NCBI GenBank assembly: GCA_950295325.1
Contig: OX485806.1
Location: forward strand, 42,656,001 to 42,720,000
Source of the DNA: Polytrichum commune
Taxonomy: Eukaryota; Streptophyta; Polytrichopsida; Polytrichales; Polytrichaceae
Direction of reading: 5' to 3'
Length of the DNA stretch: 64,000 nucleotides
A program made the translations under genes and the position numbers. Positions 26,837 to 38,600 of this stretch are shown here, in pieces. How positions within the stretch are numbered: the first letter of the stretch is position 1; every line of letters begins with the position of its first letter. Under the pieces are notes generated by a model, which did not search any database, was not told the DNA's origin, and saw only the letters and a list, made by a program, of their open reading frames with translations.

Positions 26837-27454
26837 CACATAATCCCACACTTTTACCCACTTAAGCACTAAGAAATAAATACTTGAAACACCTAGTACT
26901 TAAGTATCTAACCAATCCACCACTAATTAACTAACCATCCACATATCCTAAACAACTAATTAACTAGAAGAAGCTAAACAACCCAACAACTAACACTTAA
27001 ATACTAAACCCCGTAGGGTCTTCCCCACACCATAACCGGCATACTTCTAAACTCCCCTCCCCACTAAAGAGAGGAAGAGTGAAAAGGATGAAGAGAGTAA
27101 GAAAGAGCGAGTGAAAAAAAAAAAACAAGTGAGTGAAGAAGGTGAGAGAAATAAATATATAGGGGAAGGGAAGAGGTGAGCACCCCTCAAAGCTTAAGAT
27201 AAGCCCCTTGATCCTCTCCTACTTCGTAGGCTCTTATCCTATCCTCCAAGCCTTCAATTCCTAAACCAACGACATGGATCCCAATTCAAACATTTAACTC
27301 AAGGAGCTACCCTTGGTTCACCACACACTACACTCACCTAACCAAAGAACTTTCTTCATGCCGCTAAGCTTCTAATCAACTACACCACACAAGCCTAAGG
27401 CCTAGACATAACTTCACACTAAGCCTCACTCTTTTTATATTTTTGTGAATAATC
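26837..27454 (+). other. Probable LINE 5' leader
   Basis: No open frame. The + strand is already C- and A-rich like the LINE body, except for a purine-rich tract at about 27060-27180 (GAGAGGAAGAGTG-type) with a TATATA-like stretch near 27155. The start of the LINE cannot be fixed from one copy. Confidence 0.4.
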
Positions 27455-28249
27455 ATGAAACATCAAAATATAACTCCTAATGATTTCAAAGGGTTAATAA
27501 CACATGTAGGCACCATTTTGGGCTCACAAAAGTTACCCCCACACACGTCACCAATTCCCCATACACACCCACACTACCGCATGACAAAAATAATAACACT
27601 AAGTCTCACCCTCCTAATATGGATAAGCCACCTCCCCGTCACCGACCAAGATAATCTTACATGTCATAACAAATACGACCCCCATACTACCCCACCAAAA
27701 AAATTCCCATTTAAAATGTCCCATACAACCTTCACACATAACAGGACCCATAACACAACCCCCCCTTATAATCCAATACAACATACACCCACAACACAAT
27801 CCTTCATTAACACCCAAATCCCTTCCACACACCCCCTCAACAACCATATATACAATAAACCACATTCATGCACGTCCTATAATCACTTCACACAACAACC
27901 ACACCCACTTACCACATACCACCCTAACCCCAATAAAGGCAACACCCACACTTACAATACACACAAACATTCCTACAACAATTATGACACTCAACATAAC
28001 ACCCAACATAAAATAACCTCACCAATGGCCCCAATAGACATGCTAACCCTCATAAGCAACATATACCACATAACGCACACCCATAATAAAATCCAAAAAA
28101 TTAAAACCATAAAGTACTACACTTGGAACAACTCTGCAATAATCCTTCAACACGGAGACATTGAACCCAACCCTGGCCCAATATCACAAATTCCCAAGAA
28201 CCTACCTCAAGAATACACACATACACAACACCAATACCCAAAATACTAA
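27455..28249 (+). CDS. LINE N-terminal module 1 with 2A-like motif
   Basis: Open frame of 264 codons at the start of the LINE coding region. The middle is low-complexity, rich in His, Thr, Pro and Asn. The C-terminal part holds NIYHITHTHNK, YYTWNNS and then GDIEPNPGP at 28154-28180. The last matches the 2A ribosome-skipping consensus D-(V/I)-E-x-N-P-G-P, which is known from some viruses and from several non-LTR retrotransposons. The frame ends at TAA 28247-28249, 23 codons after the motif. Just before the stop is CCCAAAA (28237-28243) in the phase of a -1 slippery heptamer. A -1 shift there would enter the long frame that follows. Start choice is uncertain. Confidence 0.6.
   Translation: MKHQNITPNDFKGLITHVGTILGSQKLPPHTSPIPHTHPHYRMTKIITLSLTLLIWISHLPVTDQDNLTCHNKYDPHTTPPKKFPFKMSHTTFTHNRTHNTTPPYNPIQHTPTTQSFINTQIPSTHPLNNHIYNKPHSCTSYNHFTQQPHPLTTYHPNPNKGNTHTYNTHKHSYNNYDTQHNTQHKITSPMAPIDMLTLISNIYHITHTHNKIQKIKTIKYYTWNNSAIILQHGDIEPNPGPISQIPKNLPQEYTHTQHQYPKY
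28154..28180 (+). promoter_or_regulatory. 2A-like ribosome-skipping motif (GDIEPNPGP)
   Basis: The codons for G-D-I-E-P-N-P-G-P are in frame with the ORF starting at 27455. All invariant 2A positions are present (D, I/V, E, N, P, G, P). In known 2A sequences the nascent chain separates between the final G and P. Activity also depends on upstream residues, which I cannot test here. Confidence 0.7.
28237..28243 (+). promoter_or_regulatory. Candidate -1 frameshift slippery site CCCAAAA
   Basis: In the 0 frame the codons are TAC CCA AAA TAC TAA. The heptamer C CCA AAA fits the X XXY YYZ rule. After a -1 slip the ribosome would read ATA CTA ATA CTC AAA CCC, entering an open frame that runs to 28845. 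I did not identify a downstream pseudoknot. A simple one-base loss during decay is an alternative. Confidence 0.4.
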
Positions 28250-28845
28250 TACTCAAACCCCAATATGAACACCTAGAGGAATTATTTGAATTTCACACCT
28301 CTTTCCCACGAAAGCTAAGCCTAACACCCTTACAAAACAAATCATCAGTCCACACACTAAAAGAAATGCCAAAATTTCACCTAGCGGACACACCAATAAC
28401 ACCCACACTACATCCACATATACTCCCACCACCACACATCACACTCTCACCAAAGCATCACCACATTGAAAATAGTCACCCACATTACCACAATAGTATT
28501 CTAGCTACCTTCCCCAAACACGAAACTAACCAAATAAAAGGCACCACATGTACATACACCACACATGAACAAATACACAACCTATACACAAATCACAACA
28601 ACACAACCCACACAATCACCCCCATTAATATAATGATACATATAGGCAACATTTACTACATCACACACACACACCACAAAAAACCAAAAATTAACACCAT
28701 AACATATTACACTTGGAACAACTCTATACTCATACTCCTGCACGGAGATATTGAACTAAACTCGGGGCCGCTCTCAACCATCCTCAAAAACCTCCCCAAA
28801 AAATACACACAAAGACAAAACAATATTTTATTCCAAATACTCTAA
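28243..28845 (+). pseudogene. LINE N-terminal module 2 with degenerate 2A motif
   Basis: This frame is -1 relative to module 1 and is open from 28243 to TAA at 28843-28845. It starts with LILKPQYEHLEELFE. Its second half repeats module 1: NIYYITHTHHK, YYTWNNS and then GDIELNSGP at 28744-28770, where the invariant Pro of NPGP has become Ser. The offset to the module 1 motif is 590 bp. After the second stop the next frame, again -1, starts LTLKPQYAHLEKLFE, so the module junction is duplicated as well. The simplest reading is an ancestral tandem duplication of a roughly 595-bp segment. Confidence 0.65.
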
Positions 28846-30557
28846 CACTCAAACCTCAATACGCCCACCTTGAAAAACTATTTGAACCCCACTTAAACAA
28901 AAACTCCCCCAACTCCCAAAACACCACCGACTCCCAAAAATTAACACACCTAAAAAATCACTCATCACTACTCTCAAACTACCCTACACACCACCAAATA
29001 TATGCCCTTATCATAACATATAGCCCACTACCACAAATATGTAATAAAAAAATGACTAACAAACTTGACCCAAGATACCTCACCATCCTCCAAAGAATAC
29101 AAAAAATGCCAATGAATATGCACCCACACACATCATACGAACATAACATACATACCCCAACAATAATCACCATACCACAAGCTTACTCCATCATTAATGA
29201 CAAAATCGCTAAGGGAGTACCCATAACCGCAGAAAACCTACAAAATGAAATACCCCATCTCCCAAATAAAATTATACAAGAACTAACTAAATGCACCCAC
29301 AAAATAACAAGATACCAATCCAACACACACATACCTAACTATGACATTCCACACATACACACCAGGCCAAACAACCCAACAACTCAAACCCTGAAAATAA
29401 TCATTTGGAACACCGGATGTATCAACTCTAGTCTACCCGGTATCCAAGAACTCACCCAAACACTACACGACAACCCTCACATTATACTCATCCAGGAAAC
29501 CAAAATCCCAAAAACAAAATCCACATCATACATAGACCGCCAACTAAAAGAATACAAAATCATATACAACAACTCAAACACCACATCCCAAAAACATAAT
29601 AAATATGCGGGCCCCACGCAAGCTAGAGGTGGCATCCTAGCCATGATACCAATATGAATATACACAAACAAAAACATCACCAAAGTAGCAACCCAAGCTT
29701 AATCTCACCCTACTTACAAGCCATAATAATCAATAACAAACCACTAACACCGCTAATCATCCTAAACATGTACATGCCATCACACTTAGAAGACGAGTAC
29801 CTAATACCCGAAATCCAAAACCAAATTCAAAACATCATACTACAACACCCCAAACATACCATCATACTAGCCGGAGAATTTAACCGCGATATATTATTAC
29901 AAGGAAGAACCAATAATAGCACTTCCACCCCGCCTAATACGGATGACCAAGAAAGCCACAACTACACATCAACTAGCCATATAGATGGTTTCTACACCAA
30001 CGACCCCAATATCACCAATATTCATAGCCACACGTTAACCAACCTAAATCAAAACTCAGATCACTACCCGGTCCAACTACAATTAGCCCCCAATACTATA
30101 GTCATAAAAGAAACCACCACCCCCATAAACACCCCACGAATCACATACCCTATATCCCTTAACAACCTCCAAAACTTACAAACAATCTTTATAGGAAAAC
30201 AAAATATAGCAATAGAAAACCTCACACAAATACTCCAACAAGAATATCTTACCTCCACACAATGGGAAGACGCACAATTCAAACTCCAAGAAATTACCAA
30301 CTCTCTCAGTCAATGCATAGAACAGACATGAATGACACACCCTACCCCACCACTACCAAATAGGGTAAATCCTGAAGGAGGATTCATTCCCATGACCCAA
30401 CAGAATAAATGGAAACATCAACTGAAAATATACCACAACACCCGGAAAGCCATAAGAGCCGCATGTCACTACCCGCACACACAACTACATAACCACTCAG
30501 ATATCAAAAATCTCCAACTAATAAGAAATTCCAATATTCCACCACCCCCCCCACCCC
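28846..30557 (+). pseudogene. LINE APE-type endonuclease region
   Basis: Endonuclease/exonuclease/phosphatase-fold domain that nicks the target DNA in most LINEs. The motifs in order are IIIWNTG (about 29397), QETKI with the catalytic Glu (about 29494), GPTQARGGILAM (about 29611), LNMYMPSH (about 29763), LAGEFNRD (about 29869; GDFN in most relatives) and NSDHYPVQL (about 30054) with the terminal SDH. The frame is open from 28846 to a TGA at 29655. It then changes frame between about 29655 and 29700, has a TGA at 30329, and changes frame again at a poly-C tract near 30541-30557. The domain is recognisable but disrupted. Confidence 0.75.
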
Positions 30558-32638
30558 ACAGAAATACACACATGGATTGCACAGCTAGCCACCATAGAGA
30601 AAAACGCGAAGATAGAAGCCCACAAAATCATAACCAAACAAACTTCACTTAATTGTAAAGCAGCCATTAACAAATATAGAATCCTACTAAACACTAAACC
30701 CAAAATATTTCACAAAAAAATATTTCACCCAACAACCACCAACACACTTGATTGTATACAAAACCCCCAAAGTCAAATCTTCACCTAACCAGCCAAGATA
30801 GCTAGGGACATATACTATACTCAACAAACCTCATTCCAAAGACAAGGCCCCTTATGTGAGGACACCACGGACCACCCTAATACGTACATATGTGCAGTAC
30901 AAAAATACATATGGCACTCACATCAAAGAATCATCATAGAAAAACGAGGCAACCCAAACACACAAATAAGTAACCAATTCACTAGAGAAGTCTACGATTG
31001 TTACGTCAAAAGCCTAACAAAAGGAAAAGCCCCGAGCCCAGACAATATCCCAAATGATATCATTAAAACACTACCAACACAATGGCAGGACCTCTTATAC
31101 CTATTTTTCAAACATTGTTACAAACAAAGAATGATCCCGCAATACTGGAAACATAGTAAGACCATCTTATTACACAAAAAGGACGACCCCACCCACATAT
31201 CCAACTATAGACCAATCTCACTAGCTAAGACAATCTATAAACTATACACTAACACACTAACATCACTCCTAACAAGCTACGGAGAAAAACATAGATTACT
31301 ACACTTTAGCCAAGAAAGCTTTCGACCACAACGTAACACCTCGAGACAAATTCAAACGATTATAGCAACCTTAGAAGACGCAAGACTAACCACAAAAAAT
31401 ATATACTTAACATATATAGAGTTTAGAAATGCCTTCGGCTTTATAGACCACGCAAGATTCCTAGCCATAATGGAGGACCTAGGCTACCCATTAGACGCGG
31501 TAGAAATCGTAGGCAATATCTACACCGATTCCACCACATTCTTCACCGGGAGTCATTTTGGCACGACGCCCCCAATAGAAATAAGCCGCGGGACAATACA
31601 AGGGGATACCCTTAGCCCGTATCTTTTTATTATTTTTCTCGAACCACTACTAAGATGGCTCGAGAAAGACAACATAGGTTATTATTTCATAACGTCCTCG
31701 GCCACATGCACCACAACCGCATATGCGGATGACCTAGCTATTACAACGGACAACATACTATACATTCAACCACAAGTGATAAAATTCCAAAAATTCGCGA
31801 AATGGTCCCACATGGACCTCAACCTATCAAAATGTGTCATTACCGGATGCCCTAATAAATTTAAACTAAACCCCGCTACCTTCAAAGCATATATACAGTC
31901 ACAACATATCATCTACAACTCTCAGAATTTCCCTATCCTCACCTAAAACAAACCATATATGTATTTAGGAATAAACCTCACACCATCACTCAAATGGAAC
32001 CTACAAAAAGAAATAACGATGAAGAAAGTCAAACAATAAAGCCAACTCCTAACTACCTCACCGGCTAGCCTCACACAAAAAATCAAAATCTTGAATACAG
32101 TCATTAAACCGCGAATAGCATACGCCTACTACGCCGTCCCATGCTTCAAACCAGATATTAAAAAATTAGATAAAATCATTAGCAAACTAACCAAAGAAAT
32201 TTACAACATCCCTAAAAGCTCGGCCAACATTCTCACCCACCTCCCATAAGAGAGCTTTGGCATTAACATAACCTCCCTATTACCCGACTACATCCGATGC
32301 ATAGGACAACAACTAATCCAAGCACTTAACGACCCGGGTCAATTAGGCATTATATACCAAGGGCTAACCAAACATATAGCGGCCAAGTACGGTGGGCCCC
32401 GACACCTCCCCAAACTCAAACAACAAGCATGTGTTCATTTCCCTTTAGCCAGAACACTCTTTCTCCTTGAAAAAGAATACGAAATCCACGTCCATTCTAC
32501 AAGCCAAGCATTCCCCATCAAAGAAACCTCACTAGAAAGAATTTGGAAAACCAACCCAAATTATAACACCCTAATGGATATATCGAAAGCCAAGACCCAA
32601 AAATATCTAGACAAACTATACATATACAACATTACCAC
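30558..32638 (+). pseudogene. LINE reverse transcriptase region
   Basis: Reverse transcriptase of the LINE, which copies element RNA into DNA at the nicked target. The motifs are KGKAPSPDNIPNDII (about 31021), SNYRPISLAKTIYKLY (about 31200), ESFRPQRNTSRQ (about 31315), IEFRNAFGFIDHARF (about 31418; the usual catalytic first Asp appears as Glu in IEF), GTIQGDTLSPYLF (about 31590) and YADD at 31722-31733. A thumb-like part follows (YMYLGINLTPSLKW) and then a connection region. In-frame stops are four TAA codons at 30786, 31944, 32037 and 32247; each could have come from CAA. The frame is otherwise open to the CACTA insertion at 32638/32639. Confidence 0.85.
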
Positions 32639-35600
32639 CACTATGCCAAAAGTAGGTTTTTTTTACTACAGCAAGTTGACCGAACTAGACTAACTAGTCA
32701 CATGAGGACTACAACTAGTAAAAATAGATTCCTAGAAGATTCCAAGTCAAGTTGTAATAAAAAAATATGAGGACATCGAGGGGAGCAGCTTCGGGAACAA
32801 AATTTTACTCATTGGGTACGACCATGGTGACCAATTTGACTAGTTTTAGTCAATGTTGACTACATCAGTTGACGTCTCAAAAGACCATACTATAATCCCT
32901 CTTCTTTGTAATCTGGCTCTTCCTCTCTTTCTTGCAGTGCTACATGAACGTCCTCAGCTTCTAGTACTGTGCAGCCTTCTAGCACCGGTGCGCCAGGTAG
33001 CACATCTTCGTTTAAAATATTAGATCTCAATCCATGGTAGTCTTCATCTCTGCCTAGAACTAAACTGAGGATTTTAGGTCTCCTCTCAGATGTAGACGCC
33101 ACTCTTGCACCTCGAGCTTCTTTCCTCAGTACAACTTTCCATTCGGGATTCTCCACATCGTCCACAAAAAATACTTGTTGCACATGGAAGGGAAATGCAA
33201 AGGAGTCTAACGAATATGGGATGACACGATCGAATTTGATTAATGTGAAACCGTAGTCGTCACGTTTTATTGTTGCTCCAACACCCCGAAGGTTCGCTCT
33301 CACCCACGTGCAATACAAAACTATCAGCTCAAACTCTCCATAGTCTACCCCTATTATTTCTTCCACCCATCCTATGTATTGTAAATTTGTTGTCCGTACA
33401 TTTGTAGAACTGTTGCTCGCACGACATGCTTGCAAAAGGGTAGTTGCCACACCACTATCACACGTATTCATGTTTGATTCCACGCTACGAACCCGTATGT
33501 GGTTGCCGTACGCATACATTGACTTGTAGGATTTGGCGTTCCTTAAGGGTGGCATTAGCAATGCTTGAACATCCATGGATACATCAGCCCCTTGGTTGAT
33601 GTCATCTTGCATTACAACAGGAAACCAGGTTGTGAAGGCCTCCTCTTCCATGCTGCTTGGGTACTGCAATCTCCTACCCCAGTGTTGACGTCGCATGTCT
33701 TCCCTTTACCTCTTCCTGCGCGTCATTTCTGCAGCGTGCCGTCTACACCACACGCTCACATTTTGGTGACATTAATTACTTCAATTACCACGATACTATA
33801 ACACAACTTAAAAAATGCAGTGACTGAAAATAGTCATCCAAATAGCAATGATGACTCCATTTAGTTCTGCGAAGCATATCTAGTAATGCATTTAGTCACA
33901 TTATGAATGCTTATGACTTTCATGACTAGTCAACAATGTAGTCATAGGAGCAACATGTCAGAGTACGTGGATTTACTCTCTGTAAACTTGCAATGGCTCC
34001 GCATTGTTCAGCACAAATTCATGTATCCAAAAACGTAGTTCGTCTGGCAACAACCTATGTCGCCCATTTCCTTCTATGACCTCGCCATTCATTGCAGGTT
34101 CTTCTTTGTCGTCCCACACACGACGCTCACTTTCACAACAATGTTGCATATATTCAGTACAAAACCCCATTGCTTCATCCATGATGTAGCCTTGTGCCAT
34201 AGAGCCTTCAGGATTGCTTCGAAGACGCACGTATCCTTTCAGGGTTTTCAGGTACCGTTCCATTGGGTACATCCACCGGCTGTGCACTGGACCGCAAATG
34301 TCTAATTGTTGTACCAAATGAATAGGCAAGTGGGACATGACATCGAAGAATGCTGGTGGTAAGACCCTTTCCAACATACACATAGTAACGGTTGTCTCAT
34401 TGAACAAATCAGTCATGCTTGAAGGGTCCACCGACTTCACGCACAAACGGGCAAAAACTCAGCATATCCGTATAATGGCAATTTGGACATCCTTTGGTAA
34501 GAGCGTTCGTAAGCACAACGGCAAGATTTGTTGCATTAGAATGTGGTAGTCATGACTCTTCATTCCTCGTAACTCTCCATCTTCTGTAATTCTTTTAGAT
34601 AGTTGGCCCACGTAATTGCTAGGAGTCTTCAATCCACGGATGATATTTGTGAACACAACCTTCTCTGCTCTCGATAGAATATACGGAGCTCTTGGTATCA
34701 ACAATGTTCCCCTTGCACCACCAGGAACTGCGTGCAATTCCGGCCTAATGTTTGCTTCCATTAGATCCATCCGTACTTTGAGGTTATCCTTTAAACCCCA
34801 AATTGTCTTCATGATGTTCTCACATATGTTTTTTTCACAGTACATTGCATCGAGCACATGCCGTATTGTAAGAGACTGCATACACACAGTCAACCCCATT
34901 AGTGGAATGATATCTGTACTCTTGGTCATCATATAGTATACACTATTATATTAGCATTGACTATGAGTAGTCCCACATATTTGACGACAGTCAACTTTGC
35001 ATGGATGTGACTAGAAGTTGACTGCCGGCAGTCCTCCAAACCAATTTCTAAAGCTCTGAGTTATCCTTTGACTATTGTTAGTCTTATTTTAAGTCGTGAG
35101 GGTATGACAAAGGGTTGTGATCTATACACTCACCTGCCAATATGGAAGTGCAAATAATGCAGACAGTCTCTTCACGCCTGTGTCATGTACTGGATCGTTT
35201 AACCCTCCTAGTCTGTTTCGTGGGGAGTCAACCAACCAATTTTCTCTCCTCGTCCCATAACGGACTATGTCGCGGCCACATAGTTGTCTTGGCGGTGGAC
35301 GGGTCTCCTGTGATCCATCGAACGCTCTCTGCAATCTTCGATATGGATGGTGCAGGTTCAGGAAACGACGATGTCCTAGATATACATTCTTCATTAACGC
35401 TACAGAACGTCGGGTTGTTACACTAGGACCGCATTCAGTGCACCCTCTGTACCCCTTTGTAACTTGCCCCGACACTAATCCATATGCCGGGAAGTCATGA
35501 ATGCACCACATGAGGATGGTCTTTAACCTGAAATTCCTATTCACACTCTCCGTAGATGCATCTACTGCATCAACGCCTTCCCAAAGTTGTTGCAACTCCT

Positions 35601-38600
35601 CAATCAAAGGAGCAAGGTACACGTCCACGTTTTCGGATGTGACGCTCTCTTTCCCAGGAATGAGGAGGGCCAGCATTAAGAAAAACCGCTTTGTCACCAT
35701 CCATGGTGGCAGATTGTAATTCAGTAGTACAACTGGCCAAGTGGAATGACTTAGGGATTGGTTTGAGAACGGATTCACACCGTCTAGAGCAAGTCCTAGT
35801 CGTATGTTCCTTTCTTCCGACGCAAACCCTGGATATATGGAGTCAATGTGTTTCCATGCCTTCGAGTCCGGAACACACTCCACATTGCCTACCCAATCCT
35901 TCCGTTCGGTATGCCACTTATTTAATTTTGCTAGAGATGTACACCGATACATCCTTCGCAGCCGTGGTATGAGTGGAAAATGCCGCAAAACTTTCATTGG
36001 TGTCCTGCTTGACTCCGATTTGTACCTCAATTGTCCACACTTTGGACAATTCATTGCGTCTTCTAACTCCTTTCGGAATAAACAACACCCATTTACACAA
36101 GCATGTATTGAGACAAAAGATAATCCGAGTTCTCTTAGATACTTGCGAGCTTGATAGTAAGATTTCGGCAGAGTGTTATTGACAGGTAGTAGTTCCAACA
36201 ACAACTTCAGCAATTCCGTAGCGCATGCATTGGAGACTCCAAATACTGTAAAGCAATTGAAAATGAGAATGATTGCAACTACTCGGTTTGTTTTGCTGCC
36301 CTCGTACAGTGGGATGGAAGATTCTTCCAGTAGATCCATTCCTTCATCAGCCATGAACTCTTGTTCATCTTCAAGAATTTCATCCTCCTGGCTATCACCA
36401 ATGTCATTCTCAAATAGGCCAAAACACTCTGTTATCATCTGTTGCACTTCAAACTCGCCTTCATCATTCGCGTTCTCATTTGCGTCGCTGCCTTCCTCGT
36501 CTTTGGCATCCATTGTGCTTGGAAGGGCCTCATCAGTATTTAGTGTGCCACTAAGCCCAGACTGCATGTGCACGTGCCATTGCAGTGCCACAGTAGCGGT
36601 GATGTCAGTACCGACTTCCAGTATAAACTAGACCTATTGACAACTCTTTTGTCACATATTTACTATATGTTTACTACATGTAGTCAAATATTTTCGTAAT
36701 TTCTGCACATGGCATTCACAAGTTTACTACATCTATGACTACCCGTAGTCACAACATTAACATATGTGACTATGGCTAGTCAACAAGTTTTAAGAATACA
36801 CGTACCAATAGAGTTGTTTGGAATTGTGGATTGCGCTTGTAATGCCTCAAATGCTTGCGAATGGTTTCTCTTGATAGAACCGTCCCACCCATGCACTTTT
36901 TACACGGGCAGGGATACGATGAGAAGTGCAATCCATTTGCCTCCTTCTCCTCCAGGTCCCAGAGTTGTAGGTGCAAAAGTTCATCTCTGGAATTCTTGTC
37001 CATCTAGCACACTTCAAACTTCGACCAGCATGAGGTTACAGGAGGTCAAGGTGAGAAATCAATCAAAGTACAGGGCAAGAAGGCAGAGGAGTTCTAATTG
37101 CGAACACTCCCGATTGACCTAGGCCTTCACACAATTCTGCGTATGGAGTCGAAATCTTATGGAAATCACAAATCACTGCTTCACTACAGTTATAAGTAGT
37201 TCACGTTATCGATCAAAATCCACCCAAGTGTACTGCAATTAACCAGCTATGGCGAGGGTGTTACCTTAGGTATGGCGGCCGCCTTATATGTGTTGCACAC
37301 CTATATATGAGTGCTATATGGCGAGGTTTTGAAGTTGAAAGTGGACACCAGAAAGACAAGTGTTACAATGAGATTAGACTATGTGATCAAAACTTATCTA
37401 CCATTCTAAGTTCACGTGAACAAATTTAGGGGGCTTGTGAGATCATTTAAGGAGATCACTCCAAAGAGAAAGAGAATCTTCAATTTGACTTGTGCATCTC
37501 ACCTCCGATGATTTCGAATCTGAAACTTGACACAATAACCAGCTCGTATGAGTAAGCCTCTCCGCTTCTACTGTAACTATTGACAATATCGACATACCAC
37601 AATTACGTTTCTTTGGTTTGATGGAAGAAGTTGGTGAGGTGTCCTACACAACTGCGTTGGACCCATAACTGGTGTTAGTTTAAACTAAAGTTAGTGTGCC
37701 AGTTAGTCGATCCTCAAAAAATTAAGTGTCGATAGCTCCCATAACGGTCCCTATACCGTGACCTAACCCTAACCCTCCCCGCCATGGTCAGCACCCTAAC
37801 CCTCCGTCCTGGCAAGCTTCAGCACTTAGGGCGCCTACAGCTACACTCCCTGAATCAGCCACCAAACTGAACTGCCGAGATCTCTACACCCAGGATCAAT
37901 TGCAGTGTAGGTGAACGGCTCACTTCCATGGTGTACAAAACCATTGTTGCAACAATGGCGTCACTTTAGAGGTCTGCCACCACCACTCTGACAATCCTGT
38001 CTCGACATGGACACGCATGTCCGGTTTGAAAATGTTGAATTTGAGAGTACTGAGGGCGACACAGGCAGTGATAGCCAAGGCGGACCATGGAGCGATAGTT
38101 CGGCCACCACAAGGAGCAACGATTCACCAAGGAGCGGCAACAGGGAGCCATCCGCCTCCCCCACAGCAGCGGAAGGAGTAATTCTGACTCCATACGAGGC
38201 GTCTCGATTGCAAAACATTGAGAGGAACAACAAGAAGTTGCAGGACTTAGGGTTGCCTGCACTTGTACCTCAAGTCGGCGGAGCAGAGAAGGCGGGGAAA
38301 GAAACGCGACATTCAGAGGCAGTCCCTGGTCGTTTGGAGATCCAGAAACGGGAGGGCCTGGTGAGGAGGGTAACGCGGTCCAAGAGAGCCGCATCCCCGA
38401 CGCCTCGGAGAAAGGTGCGTTTTGCCACCACAGTGGGGTTTAGGTTTTGTTTTGCAGAGATGTTCGCAAGTAGTCGTGTATTCTCTTTCCTATGCTAAAA
38501 GACTTCTTGATCGCAAAAGGCCGGACATCTGATTGCCATAACCGAACCGAACAAACGAACAAACAAACAAACAAACAACCAACCAACGTGACGCGCCGCA

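Larger units (their letters stand above)
26837..32638 (+). mobile_element. LINE (non-LTR retrotransposon), 5' part
   Basis: Left portion of a LINE on the + strand. It holds two tandem N-terminal modules with 2A-like motifs, an APE-type endonuclease and most of the reverse transcriptase region. The + strand is extremely poor in G and rich in A and C, unlike its surroundings. It stops abruptly at 32638, where a CACTA element is inserted. The LINE resumes at 47602 after the CAC target duplication, and the reading frame is continuous across the excised junction. The body has several in-frame stops and frame changes, so this copy is dead. The 5' boundary is uncertain (26520 to 27455). Confidence 0.8.
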